A stretch of 64,000 bases of DNA, taken from the NCBI GenBank assembly GCA_905221605.1, contig CAJNDS010002057.1:594513-658512 (forward strand). The letters run 5' to 3'. Source of the DNA: Symbiodinium natans. Lineage: Eukaryota; Sar; Dinophyceae; Suessiales; Symbiodiniaceae. The notes below the pieces were generated by a model that saw only the letters and a list, made by a program, of their open reading frames with translations, did not search any database and was not told where the DNA came from. This document shows, piece after piece, positions 51,591-60,215 of the stretch. Within the stretch, counting starts at the first letter, position 1; every line of letters starts with the position of its first letter. The position numbers and the translations under genes were made by a program.

Positions 51591-51760
51591 TTCTATTGCA
51601 AGGGTTAGAGTTTAGGGTTTAGGGCTTGGGGTGGGGAAGGGTTCGCGGCAGTTTCAGGCAGGATAAAAAGTGTGAGTGCTAATGGTACTCGGCACTGGTG
51701 TATGGTCCGTTTCATGGCTACTATGATATCATCATGGGTTCTTACCCCCCCCCCCCCCAC

Positions 51761-51791
<31 letters not shown>

Positions 51792-52053
51792 AAAAAAAAC
51801 CACCAATATGTGGTCAAACCATTCCCCAAAAGGTGGGTTCACTAGCTTACCATTACCTAGAGAAACCAAGACAAATCATCTATGGATATAGCCCCATGTG
51901 CCTTCCTCAACCTTCGGGCCTCGAAGCGTAAGACCCTGCAATATGATGGTCAACCTGCCACTTTAGGGGTATTAGGGTTTAGGGTTAGGGTTGAACCCTA
52001 AACCCTAAACCCTAATACCCTAAACCCTAAACCCTAACGGTTCCTTATTCTAG
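51591..52053. other. poly-C/poly-A tract and telomere blocks
   Basis: 51746-51800 is about 37 C (one A interruption) followed by 18 A. 51966-52036 is a TTTAGGG/CCCTAAA inverted pair only a few bases apart (a perfect hairpin). No gene. Confidence 0.65.
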
Positions 52054-52205
52054 GGCTTCCTGGTGCCTGCGAAGTCTTGACTGCATCCCAGGAAGCAGAA
52101 GCGCAGTCCATCTGAACCCGCTGCACATGACCTCGTTCCCTCCGCCCCTCCCGCTTGCCCACCACTGCCGATCGGTGTTCCTCTACAGGCCTGGAGGGCT
52201 TAGGA
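52054..52205 (+). CDS. exon-like island, family unknown
   Basis: ATTCTAG acceptor. The frame reads WCLRSLDCIPGSRSAVHLNP, LHMTSFPPPLPLAHHCRSVF, LYRPGGL. Right flank becomes TTTAGGG. Family unknown. Confidence 0.38.
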
Positions 52206-52262
52206 ACTTAGGGCTTAGGGTTTAGGTTTGTTTTGTTTAGGGTTTAGGGTTTAGGGTTTCGG

Positions 52263-52364
52263 CTTGCGGGTTTTTGGGCAGCAAGGAAGCTCGAACACCT
52301 ATCCCATGTGCTTGAGAAGCTCATAGGCGCCAAAACCCATGCAAAGTTGCTGTCGTCTTCAAAC
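52263..52364 (+). CDS. exon-like island, helical
   Basis: TTTAGGG on the left. The frame reads LAGFWAARKLEHLSHVLEKL, IGAKTHAKLLSSSN. Strongly helical. Family unknown. Confidence 0.42.
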
Positions 52365-52457
52365 CTACCCTAAACCCTATAAACTCTATAAACTCCCTAA
52401 ACTCTACAACCTCTGCAACCAATATATTATAAACCCTAAACCCCAATAGCCCTACAG

Positions 52458-52599
52458 CAGAACCAGAGACGCTCAAGCCGCTTCTGCAGCTCGGGTGCCT
52501 TGAACCCTGGAGCCGTTTCTGCTACCCGGAGGCCACCCAGCCCGTTTTCCAAGTGGCGCCGGCGGGGGTCGTGCAGCCCTCGAGCTGCAGAATTCTAGC
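52458..52599 (+). CDS. exon-like island, family unknown
   Basis: The frame reads AEPETLKPLLQLGCLEPWSR, FCYPEATQPVFQVAPAGVVQ, PSSCRI. CCCTAAA-like left, TTTAGGG right. Good residues and frame length. Family unknown. Confidence 0.45.
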
Positions 52600-52660
52600 A
52601 TTTTGGGTGTAGGGTTGAGGGTTTAGGGTTTAGGGTTGAGGGTTTAGGGTTTAGGGTTTA

Positions 52661-52783
52661 GGGCTGCAGGCTTCAGGCTTGTGGGTGTGGAGATTTCCAG
52701 ACAGGGGGGTTCGCGTGCAGGCCCCAGTGCAAAATCAAACTCATGCAAGCCCGGAGCCATGCACCCTCAGCCCAGCCCTTTAG
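52661..52783 (+). CDS. exon-like island, family unknown
   Basis: The frame reads GLQASGLWVWRFPDRGVRVQ, APVQNQTHASPEPCTLSPAL and TAG contributed by the repeat. TTTAGGG on both sides. Confidence 0.33.
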   Translation, partial: GLQASGLWVWRFPDRGVRVQAPVQNQTHASPEPCTLSPAL

Positions 52784-52789
52784 GGTTCA

Positions 52790-52892
52790 GGGTTTAGGGG
52801 GTTTAGGGGTTTAGGGGTTTAGGGGTTTAGGGGTTTCGGGGTTTAGGGGTTTAGGGGTTTAGGGGTTTTGGGGTTTTGGGGTTTTGGGGTGT
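52790..52892. repeat. TTTAGGGG octamer array
   Basis: About ten 8-base units, last ones TTTTGGGG. Mirror image of the CCCCTAAA array at 50.5 kb. Confidence 0.9.
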
Positions 52893-52998
52893 AGGAACTA
52901 CAAGGGGCACATTCTTCTGTTAGTGCCCAAACACCGTTGCGCGAAGAACTGGCGTGGCCTTGGTCAACCTAGACATCGACATGGGCAGTTTTAATCCA
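52893..52998 (+). CDS. exon-like island, two open frames
   Basis: One frame reads NYKGHILLLVPKHRCAKNWR, another GVALVNLDIDMGSFNP. Both protein-like, choice open. CCCTAAA follows. Confidence 0.33.
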
Positions 52999-53167
52999 TA
53001 CACCCTAAACCCCTCCCCCGGGCAAGCCGAAGCCCTAAACCCTAAACCCTGAGCCCTAAACCCTAAGCCCTAAACCCTAAACCCTAAACCCCGAATCCGC
53101 CGTCCATCCGAAAGCCGAAGCCCTAAACCCTAAACCCTAACCCTAAACCCTAAACCCCGAATCTGCA

Positions 53168-53272
53168 AGGCTCTTGGCAGCAGAGCTGCGAAAGGCGCGA
53201 GGCCTTGGAGTCGGCTACGACCAGCGCTTCAAGAAGGTGGATTACAGCCCCCTTGGCTTCATCGGAGTTTAG
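53168..53272 (+). CDS. exon-like island, family unknown
   Basis: The frame reads RLLAAELRKARGLGVGYDQR, FKKVDYSPLGFIGV and a TAG that belongs to the adjoining TTTAGGG array. CCCTAAA on the left. Family unknown, composition convincing. Confidence 0.45.
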   Translation, partial: RLLAAELRKARGLGVGYDQRFKKVDYSPLGFIGV

Positions 53273-53640
53273 GGTTTAGGGTTTAGGGTTTAGGGTTTAG
53301 GGTTTAGGGCTCAGGGCTTACAGTTCAGGGTTTCGGGGCTGGGGTTTATTGTTTAGGGTATAGAGTTTGGGGCTTAGGGTTGAGGGTTTGGGGTCTGGGG
53401 TTTAGGCTCACACCTGATTTGGGTCCAATCTCCCTCCCGGCCCGATGATGATGACGACGATGAGGGCAACAAATGCAACTAAGGCGAGAGAAAGCAAAGC
53501 AAGGCGCACAACACTAAAGCCTCTTAGGTTCGTTTTTGTATTTAAATTCCAGGGAATACCAACAACATTCGTTTCGTGATCTGAGGGGAGTATAGACAAG
53601 AGGGAAGAAGGACAAGAACCCAAACCCTAAACCCTAAACC
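53273..53640. other. TTTAGGG block and intron-like interior
   Basis: TTTAGGG at 53270-53405 and CCCTAAA at 53620-53640 enclose 53408-53623, open on the minus strand with a hydrophobic helix (ALLSLALVAFVALIVVII). It may be a minus-strand exon or chance. Confidence 0.35.
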
Positions 53641-53730
53641 CGAAACGAGTCATCGGCCTCCTCTTCCTGGCTGTTCGCTGCTCGTCAAAGCTCTCAAAAG
53701 TTTGCCGAGAGCTGGGATCGCAAATCGGGT
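53641..53730 (+). CDS. exon-like island, family unknown
   Basis: CCCTAAA left, TTTAGGG right. The frame reads RNESSASSSWLFAARQSSQK, FAESWDRKSG. Another frame is also open. Family unknown. Confidence 0.33.
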
Positions 53731-53766
53731 CTAGGGTTTAGGGTTTAGGGTTTAGGGTTTAGGGTT

Positions 53767-53815
53767 TAGGGTTTAGGGCTTAGGGCTTAGGGCTTAGGGC
53801 TTAGGGCTTAGGGTC
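53767..53815. repeat. TTTAGGG array switching to CTTAGGG
   Basis: Seven TTTAGGG units (from 53735) followed by seven CTTAGGG units: variant block. Confidence 0.88.
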
Positions 53816-54090
53816 CAATCTATGTGACTCCAGCGCAAAGGCGGAAACGAGTCCGGCAACGCCCTGCACAGACCAGCAACTCCACTCAGCAGCACTTTTC
53901 GGTGAAACCCGCGCAATGTCGCAATGTAGAACCGGACACCGTGCCCACTTGCGTCACTTGCGCATTAACTCGGCTGAGTGTCGGGCGCAGTTCTGTGCTA
54001 TCCGCAGAACTGCCTGTGAGTAGAAGCGACCGCCTCACATTGCCATCGCATGGCGACACACAATGCTCCTTTCGAAGGATCGGTGGACTC
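53812..54090 (+). CDS. exon-like open frame, 90 codons
   Basis: The frame reads GPIYVTPAQRRKRVRQRPAQ, TSNSTQQHFSVKPAQCRNVE, PDTVPTCVTCALTRLSVGRS and onward. TTTAGGG left. The Cys-x2-Cys (PTCVTCA) hints at a metal site. A second frame opens near 54050. Family unknown. Confidence 0.42.
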
Positions 54091-54269
54091 TAGATTTGAG
54101 GGGTTTCGGAGATGGGGGTTCAGCATTCAAGCAGAGTCAACCCAAAGCAGAAGAGCCCCGGACCCTAATCGTACTCAAGTCCTTGAGCCCAAGCCCTCGA
54201 ATGCTGCACCACTCCTGTCAATGTCAAACCCCAAATGCTTCAAGCCTGATCCTCAACTGCCCTAAGGCC

Positions 54270-54502
54270 CTTAAACCCTAATTGAAACCCTAAACCCTAT
54301 GCCCGAAACCCTATACCCTAAACCCTAAACCCTAAACCCTAACCCCAAACCGCCTTTCAATCAACCCTCTGCCCTAAGCGCAACTCCCAGGCTCTCTGCG
54401 ATTGAAAGAATGCTGGCAAATCAATCTACCCACCCGCACCGCAGAGTACGACTTCAGGACCGTCGCTTTAGGGTTTTAGGGAAACTTGCTCGGGGTTCAG
54501 GG
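54270..54502. other. CCCTAAA block and exon-like island
   Basis: CCCTAAA at 54270-54350, then 54383-54470 is open in two frames (AQLPGSLRLKECWQINLPTR or TPRLSAIERMLANQSTHPHR) before TTTAGG. Confidence 0.35.
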
Positions 54503-54594
54503 TTGTATGTTGGGACGTTCCCCTTATACTAGCATAGGGATTACAGTAGGGGGTATAGTGCAAGGGGGAACAGGAACATCCCAAGTTGTATGTT
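54503..54594. mobile_element. small inverted-repeat element with 10-bp target duplication (family J)
   Basis: GTTGTATGTT precedes and follows a 72-bp element starting GGGACGTTCCCC and ending GGGGAACAGGAACATCCC. Inverted ends plus a perfect 10-bp direct repeat indicate a recent insertion. Confidence 0.75.
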
Positions 54595-54719
54595 CGGTTT
54601 TTCGCTTGGGGTTGATTAGACAGGGCTCTTGGGGACTGGAAAGTTAGATCTTGTCCCTGAACCCTGGCACCGGAAAAGCTTGAATCACAATGCCCAAAGG
54701 CCCCGCCAACCCTAAACCC

Positions 54720-54900
54720 CATCGCCGAAGCTTCCCGAAGCAGAGGAAGTACGTGGTCCAGCAAGAAGTCTCCCGTCGCTTGCTGGCACCGGGGAGTTGC
54801 GCACCAAAGGCCCCTAACCCTAAACCCTAAACCCTAAACCCTAAACCCCAAACCCTAAACCCTAAACCGGACGATCCTCGACCTCAAGCACTGGTATCCC
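54720..54900 (+). CDS. two exon-like islands separated by CCCTAAA
   Basis: 54720-54813 reads HRRSFPKQRKYVVQQEVSRR, LLAPGSCAPKAP. 54868-54900 reads TILDLKHWYP. Both are bracketed by CCCTAAA units. They could be upstream exons of the PARP gene, but nothing proves it. Confidence 0.3.
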
Positions 54901-55020
54901 TAAACCCTAAACCCTAAACCCTAAGCCCTAAGCCCTAAGCCCTAAGCCCTAAGCCCTAAGCCCTAAGCCCTAAACCCTAAACCCTAAACCCTAAACCCTA
55001 AACCCTATCCTAAACCCAAA
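54901..55020. repeat. CCCTAAA array with internal CCCTAAG block
   Basis: Canonical units, then eight CCCTAAG units, then canonical again: a variant block embedded in canonical repeat. Confidence 0.92.
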
Positions 55021-55140
55021 CCTCTGAGGTTTAGGGCTTAGAGTTGCGTGTTTTGGGACCCTTGAAGGAGCTCAAGGGGGGGTCTTAGGGCGCAAGCCGA
55101 GTTTGCAACCTTGAAACCTCCAGATCTAAGGCCATATAAG

Positions 55141-55245
55141 GGGTTTCCGAAATTAGTGGGTACCTTTTTTAGGGGTCCTTATTATAAGCCGAATACTACT
55201 AATTTGGGGGACTATAATATTAGGGGTCCCTTATTTTCGTAAACC
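55141..55245. mobile_element. short inverted-repeat element, family B
   Basis: GGGTTTCCGAAATTAGTGGG left, GGTCCCTTATTTTCGTAAAC right, 105 bp. Good reference copy. Confidence 0.75.
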
Positions 55246-55358
55246 ATCAGAATATGCGTCCTCAGCTCCAAAGACTCAAAACACCAAAACCCTAAACCCT
55301 AAACCCTAAACCCTAAACCCTCAACCCTAAACCCTAAACCCTAAACTGAAAAAAAAAA

Positions 55359-55468
55359 CTCCGTCGAGGAGTTGCATCAGAGCTTTTCCGTGGGCACATT
55401 CCATGCGTGACCACTGCCACGGATGGCCTGCGCAAGTCATGGAGCATCTCATCACTGAACCTTGTGAA
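55359..55468 (+). CDS. exon-like island upstream of PARP
   Basis: The frame reads LRRGVASELFRGHIPCVTTA, TDGLRKSWSISSLNLVKP, running into CCCTAAA. May be an upstream PARP exon. No motif identifies it. Confidence 0.38.
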
Positions 55469-55711
55469 ACCCTAAATCCTAACCCTAAACCCTAAACCCT
55501 AAACCCTAAACCCTAAACCCTAAACCGAGTTGTTGTGGTGGATTCAGGGCTTACAGGGTAGTTCAGGCTCAGGCATATCACGAAAGGCCACCATTTTGCA
55601 GTTCAAGAGTTGAGGGTTGAAGTTATGGGTTTGGGCTGATAGGGATTTCGGGGTTCAGGGTTCAGGGTTCAAGTTTAGGGTTTAGGGTTTAGGGTTAAGG
55701 GTTTGAGATTT

Positions 55712-58432
55712 TGCACAAAGAGGCTTGGACACTGGCTGCAACGAGCAGCTCCTCTTCCACGGAACCGGCACGGAGCACCTTCTGAGCATTGCCTACACCG
55801 GTGTCAGCGAGCGCCTCTCTGGGGGACTCTTCGGCACGGGAGCCTACTTAGCCGAGGACCTCTAGGGTTTAGGGTTTAGGGTCTGGGGTTTGGGGTTTGG
55901 GGTTTGGGGTTTGGGGTTTGGGGTTTACGTTTTAGGGTGAGGGTTTAGGGTTTGGGGTTTAGGGTTTAGGGTTTAGGGTTTGGGGTTTAGGGTTTGGGGG
56001 TTAGGGTTTAGGGTTTAGGGGCCCGAGGATGCCGCCAAAGCCGACCAGTATGCCGTGCCTCTGGAGCCAAGCTCGTCAGAGAAGATGGCCGCTGACATCC
56101 GCTCGAAGCTTGGTCATAGTTGGGTATCATTTTACATTTTCAAGGGTACTTCAACCCAATAAGGAATATAGATCCCTAAACTCTAAACCCTAAACCCTAA
56201 ACCTAAACTATGAACTAGGAAGCTCTTCACCGACTGCGGCCTTGGCATCCCACAGGAGCCTTGGAAGCCCCTTTTTTAGGGGGGTTTTGGGCTTCCCTTA
56301 TAAAGTAGCCAACCCCGAAAGAAAGGGTGCCCTTATGATACTATGGTGGCCCTAAACCCTAAACCCTAAAACACTAAACCCTAAACTTCCTGGGCTACCA
56401 AGGAGGACGTCTATTTCATGCTGGTGTGCAAGGTGGTCTTGGGCTTCCCCCTCTACACACAGGATCCTTGGGGGACCCAATGAACCCCTAAAACTGGGGT
56501 TCATACATACCCTACTACCCTAAACCCTAAACCCCAAAACCCTAACCCCTAAACCCTAAACCCGCCCGCCACCCCTCTCACCTCTGTTGGGTAGGCGGGC
56601 GCAGTCGAGCGCTCAGCGAGACCATGGCAGGCTCTGCTTGGGCTGCAGAGCCTGCCCACCGCACCCCTGAGGGGTCGCCAAGCTTGGTCGCCAAGCACTG
56701 TCCCTAGTATATATTATTACCCTAAAATTCTCGGGGGAATCCTTTGCCTTTAAAACCCCGCCTGGAGGCCTCCGTGGACCCTCTGGACAGACTACGGCCT
56801 TCTTTGCTGGACCAGGGGCCCTTTGACGGGCTACCCGTTTCGAGCCCAGCAGCCCCTCACAGACCCCTATGAGGCCCCTGAACTGCCAGATTCCTGGCAG
56901 GCCCCTGGCAGGCCTCTGGCAAGCTGGGACGCCTCTGCGAGGCTGGGAGGCCCCTGCTAGGAGCGCCTGGAAGGCTGGCCGCAGCCTGGCAAACTGTTCA
57001 ACGTGAGCCCGAAAAAACTGGCGTGTCTGCACAGGCAATTCGCGCCTCAATTTGCTATGAGAGGGCCCTTCGGCCCAGACCGTCCCCTTCACGCAAATCT
57101 GAAGGGGTGTCCTTTGCCTTATGGCCTCAAGTGACCTGCAAGCTGTTCACGCCTGAGTTTTCTATGAGAGGGCCCTTCGGCCCAGACCGTCCCCTTCGCG
57201 CAAACCTGAAGGGGCGTCCTTTGCCCCAAGTGACCCACAACCTGCTACCTGCTCACGCCTGGTTTTCTGCGAAGGGCCCTTCGGCCCAGACCGTCCCCTT
57301 CGCGCAAACCTGAAGGGGTGTCCTTTGCCTTATGGCCCCAAGAGACCCAGAAGTCTAGTCACTAAAGGCTTGGGTTGTTGGGCTTCCTAGTCTCCTCATT
57401 TTCCAACCCATTGTACGTCTTCTAGCTAGCTTGAGGGTCCTCTGAGAATGTTCGACGTGTGAATTTTGAATGCCTGGCTTCGTTCGGGCTGGCTCCGGCT
57501 CCGTTTCACGGATTTTGAATGGCTGGCTTTGGCTGGCTCCGGTTTGGTTTCGCAGAGAGTTGTGATAGGGTGGCCTTGGGGTGGGCATGTCTTCACACTA
57601 TTGCGTTCAGCTGACCCGTGCTACACCCTAAACCCTAAACCCTAAATCCTAAACCCTAAACCCTAGGATGGCGAAACCGCAATGGCTTCACCGCCAACGG
57701 AGACGCGGCTGATACCCGGGGCCACGATCTTCGCGAACAGCCGGAAAGGCGAGCTGGTCCAGGTGGGACTCCTCTAGGTTTAGGGTTTAGGGGGTAGGGT
57801 TTAGGGTTTAGGGTTTAGGGTTTAGGGTTTAGGGTTTAGGGTTTAGGGTTTAGGGTTTAGGGTTTAGGGTTTAGGGTTTAGGGTTTAGGGTTTAGGGTTT
57901 AGGGTTTAGGGTTTAGGGTTTAGGGCTACTAGGACCAGAGCACGCCTTCCATTCCCTTGTTTTAGGGTTTAGGTTCCCTCATAAACCCCCTTTAAACCAG
58001 AATTTGGGCACCCTTCTTGTTCCTAGGTTGCTTCTGGGTCTATGGGCCTTAAACCCCTCAAATCTCTGCGTGCTTCGTGTGCACCTTCGCTTGGCGAAGC
58101 CCAGGTGGAGCACCTGAGCCCCCCAGTGCGCTACCACGCGCTCATCGCGGAGAAGCACCGCCTGCTGAAGCGATTCAGGGAGTTCCTGGGCTCTGAAACC
58201 CCAAAGTCCCGGAGCACGTTCACTTAATCCCGAACTCCTCCCCCTCATCTCTCTCCCCCCCAAAACAGGGCCTTGGATTTTGATGCGAAGCCGTGCCGCT
58301 CCTTCGGCCTGGAGGTCTTTTTGGCTTCCAGGATTCAGTTCAGGATTTACGTTTGCACCAAATCTGAGGTTTGTGATCTATGATGGCAAGGGCATCCTGC
58401 CAGCCTACATTGTGGCCTATGAGCGGAAGTGA
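55712..58432 (+). CDS. poly(ADP-ribose) polymerase-type ADP-ribosyltransferase, catalytic domain in 7 exons
   Basis: Transfers ADP-ribose from NAD+ to proteins. Exons: 55712(?)-55856, 56028-56104, 56219-56255, 56403-56462, 57667-57762, 58105-58181, 58369-58432. Encoded motifs in order: GCNEQLLFHGTGTEHL (NAD-binding His), ERLSGGLFGTGAYLAE (Tyr), DAAKADQYA, LFTDCGLGIPQ, EDVYFMLVCKVVLGFPLYTQ, VEHLSPPVRYHALIAEKH, RFREFVIYDGKGILPAYIVA, then YERK and TGA. The H-Y-E triad is complete, the Glu lying on the last splice junction (EFVIYD). The Glu suggests chain-forming or at least active enzyme. No N-terminal targeting domains are recognised, and islands upstream (54.7-55.5 kb) may supply them. Introns 1-5 are flanked by direct repeats and begin GA, GA, GA, GA and GT; intron 6 is GT-AG. 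Dinoflagellate-like. Confidence 0.87.
55857..56027 (+). repeat. PARP intron 1, built of telomeric repeat
   Basis: 171 nt, nearly all TTTAGGG/TTTGGGG units. Direct repeat CCGAGGA on both sides (GCCGAGGAC … CCCGAGGAT). Starts GA, ends CCCGAG. Removal joins YLAE to DAAKADQYA, exactly the family's spacing. Confidence 0.82.
56105..56218 (+). mobile_element. PARP intron 2, introner with CATAGTT ends
   Basis: 114 nt between direct repeats GAAGCT (56105-56110, 56219-56224). Ends TTGGTCATAGTT and AACTATGAACTAG are inverted repeats. Interior ends with CCCTAAA units. GA start, AG end. Joins IRSK to LFTDCG. Confidence 0.8.
56256..56402 (+). mobile_element. PARP intron 3, family A introner carrying telomere units
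   Basis: 147 nt. CCTTGGAAGCCCC at the left and GGGCTACCAAGG at the right, with CCCTTATAAAGTAGCCAACC inside: the same family as the RCC1 insertion. A CCCTAAA block (about 56349-56386) interrupts it near the right end. GGAG is the flanking direct repeat. GA start, AG end. Confidence 0.85.
56463..57666 (+). other. PARP intron 4, 1.2 kb with nested repeats
   Basis: Opens with a family H end (CCTTGGGGGACCCAATGAAC after GAT), closes with CCCTAAACCCTAG. Flanking direct repeat AGGAT. Contains CCCTAAA units and a roughly 104-bp tandem repeat. Splicing TACACACAG/GATGGCGAA keeps the frame. The minus-strand open frame 56613-57092 lies wholly inside and is judged non-coding. Confidence 0.7.
57058..57335. 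repeat. ~104-bp tandem repeat, about 2.7 copies
   Basis: Units start GAGGGCCCTTCGGCCCAGAC and contain CAAACCTGAAGGGG and GTCCTTTGCC. Copies begin near 57059, 57168 and 57270. Inside PARP intron 4. Confidence 0.85.
57763..58104 (+). repeat. PARP intron 5, TTTAGGG array, GT-AG
   Basis: Starts GTGGGACTCC, holds about 21 TTTAGGG units (57776-57925), then unassigned DNA, ends GAAGCCCAG. Flanking direct repeat CCAGGTGG (8 bp) at both borders. Confidence 0.82.
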
Positions 58433-58531
58433 GCTCCCAAGCAGCTGCACCCCGGGCCTTGCATAGGTTTTAGGGCCAGGGTGTGCTAGGCTAAGGGCTC
58501 AAATGTCTCAGAGGTCACGGTTTGCATTTGG

Positions 58532-58641
58532 GCAGTTCTCTAAATCAGGGCCCCAGTGGGGTGGGCTCCTTCTTTTATCAGGTGCCGTATGAAATGAAGG
58601 GAATCAGAAATCAGAAAGGGACTCAATTTAGAGAACTACCC
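58532..58641. mobile_element. MITE-like element just downstream of PARP
   Basis: GGGCAGTTCTCTAAATCAGG left and CAATTTAGAGAACTACCC right are inverted repeats of about 20 bp. 110 bp, no coding capacity. Single copy in the window. Confidence 0.75.
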
Positions 58642-58644
58642 GTT

Positions 58645-59341
58645 TAGGTCTGGAGATGTTGCCCAGGTTGGGAAATGCTCGCAATCCCGTTGCAAGCAGG
58701 GACGTTGACTGCCCTGATTTAACAATTAAGATATTTTGTGAGTGAGTCCAGAGGCACCGAATTCGTAGTTCTGTAAAGTGTCCATTCGTGCTCTCGGATT
58801 CGATTTTAATCTGCATGTTGGTCTTGCCACGCTGCACATGTCAGATGCGGGCTTGTATACCTCTGGAGCGCTCAAACCTGATGCAAAAATGGACAAATGA
58901 ACCCCAAAAGTGATCAGGGGTTATGTACTGGGTTTAGGGTTTCCAAACCCCCCAAACCCCAAACCCCCAGAAAAAAACTCACCGAGAAAACAGCAGAACG
59001 CTAAACTATCCTCAGTTTTCCTTAGTAGGAATCAAAAAGTTTGATCTCATTTTTCCTTGGTTATTGGAGAAGTCCCGAAGCCGTCAGCCCTAAACCTCAA
59101 ACCCTTAACCCTAAACCCTCTAAGGGTATGAGCCCATGGAGTGAATAGCAGCATCCCCTTCGTCATTTTCGTTTGTCCTCATCCACTTGGTGACTCGCTT
59201 TTTCTAGAGTTGTGGTAAACTGCAAGGGCCTTTGGGTTTTGGGTCGGGTTTAGGGTTTAGAGTTTTAGGATTTAGGTTTTAGGGTTTAAAGGCTTTAGTG
59301 ATTTAGGTATTTAGGGCTTTGGGTTTGCTATCTTCATCCAG
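58645..59341. other. unassigned DNA
   Basis: 58628-58837 is open on the minus strand without a family and partly within the element above. Degenerate telomere-like DNA at 58930-58975 and 59230-59330. No gene supported. Confidence 0.4.
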
Positions 59342-59405
59342 GACCTGCTTCGAAAGCGTGAGAGTGCCAGCTGACTTGGCTGCGCTGGCTGTCAGCACTC
59401 ACGGG
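59342..59405 (+). CDS. short exon candidate
   Basis: CTTCATCCAG acceptor and ACGGG/GTTTGG donor. The frame reads TCFESVRVPADLAALAVSTH G. TTTAGGG array follows. Family unknown. Confidence 0.4.
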
Positions 59406-59579
59406 GTTTGGGGCGTAGGGGTTTAGGGTTTAGGGTTTAGGGTTTAGGGTTTAGGGTTTAGGGTTTAGGCTTGCCTTGACGTAATATAGGGGTCGGACTA
59501 AGTACTAATGGTATTCCCTGATGGCCCCAGTAGAATTATACTATAAGAACCCCAAAAAGCTCTTTATTAAGGTCCTATA

Positions 59580-59735
59580 GTGTTTGTTAAAGACATCCGA
59601 GAAAGGTCCAAGGAGCAAGACGTAGAGCAAAAGCAGCATCAGATGCCAGTGCCTCACAGGGTGGGAAGAGATGCCCAAAGAAGCGACTTTTTTTCCGAAG
59701 CGATTCTTGTCCCAGACTTTGGCGCTTTAGACTGT
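59580..59735 (+). CDS. exon-like open frame, family unknown
   Basis: The frame reads VKDIRERSKEQDVEQKQHQM, PVPHRVGRDAQRSDFFSEAI, LVPDFGALD, then CCCTAAA supplies the stop. AG at TTAAAG may be the acceptor. Upstream 59480-59590 is an intron-like element (relative of 14.5 and 38.4 kb). One of the most convincing islands by composition. Confidence 0.5.
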
Positions 59736-60031
59736 AAACCCTAAACCCTAAACCAAAACTCTAAACCCTAAACCCTAGACCCTAGACCCTAAACCCTAAA
59801 CCCCAACAGTCGGTTTATGGTCGGAGGGGCGTAGGCTGCGCAACATGATCCATTTGACCCAGGGGCTCACGAGTTTCTAGGGTTCAGGTGACCCTAAACC
59901 CTTACACCCCTTTATATAACCCTCAAACCAGTTCACGCTTTCACCCTTAAACCCTTAAAACCTTGAACCCTTTAAGTCCTTGAAACCCTTAAACCCTTCA
60001 AACCATTAAAACCTTAAAACCCTTCAACCCA

Positions 60032-60139
60032 GACATAATACAGCTGCTGGTCCGAAGCGTGAGCGGCATGGCAACTCTTTTCATTGTTTGCAAGACCAAT
60101 GCCGAGTTCCTAGGATCTAATCCGCATGAAGCCAGATGG
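60032..60139 (+). CDS. exon-like open frame, family unknown
   Basis: CAACCCAG acceptor. The frame reads DIIQLLVRSVSGMATLFIVC, KTNAEFLGSNPHEARWG, ending at nine TTTAGGG units. CCCTTAAA variants on the left. May belong with the exon at 59.6 kb. A short piece at 59815-59877 (GLWSEGRRLRNMIHLTQGLT) may lie between. Confidence 0.48.
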
Positions 60140-60208
60140 GGTTTAGGGTTTAGGGTTTAGGGTTTAGGGTTTAGGGTTTAGGGTTTAGGGTTTAGGGTTT
60201 AGGGTTTC
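60139..60208. repeat. TTTAGGG array
   Basis: Nine clean units directly after the exon candidate. Confidence 0.92.
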
Positions 60209-60215
60209 AGGTTTA

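Noticed and set aside
56613-57092. 159-residue minus-strand open frame
   Set aside because: Lies wholly inside PARP intron 4, overlaps the start of a non-coding tandem repeat, and shows no recognisable domain.
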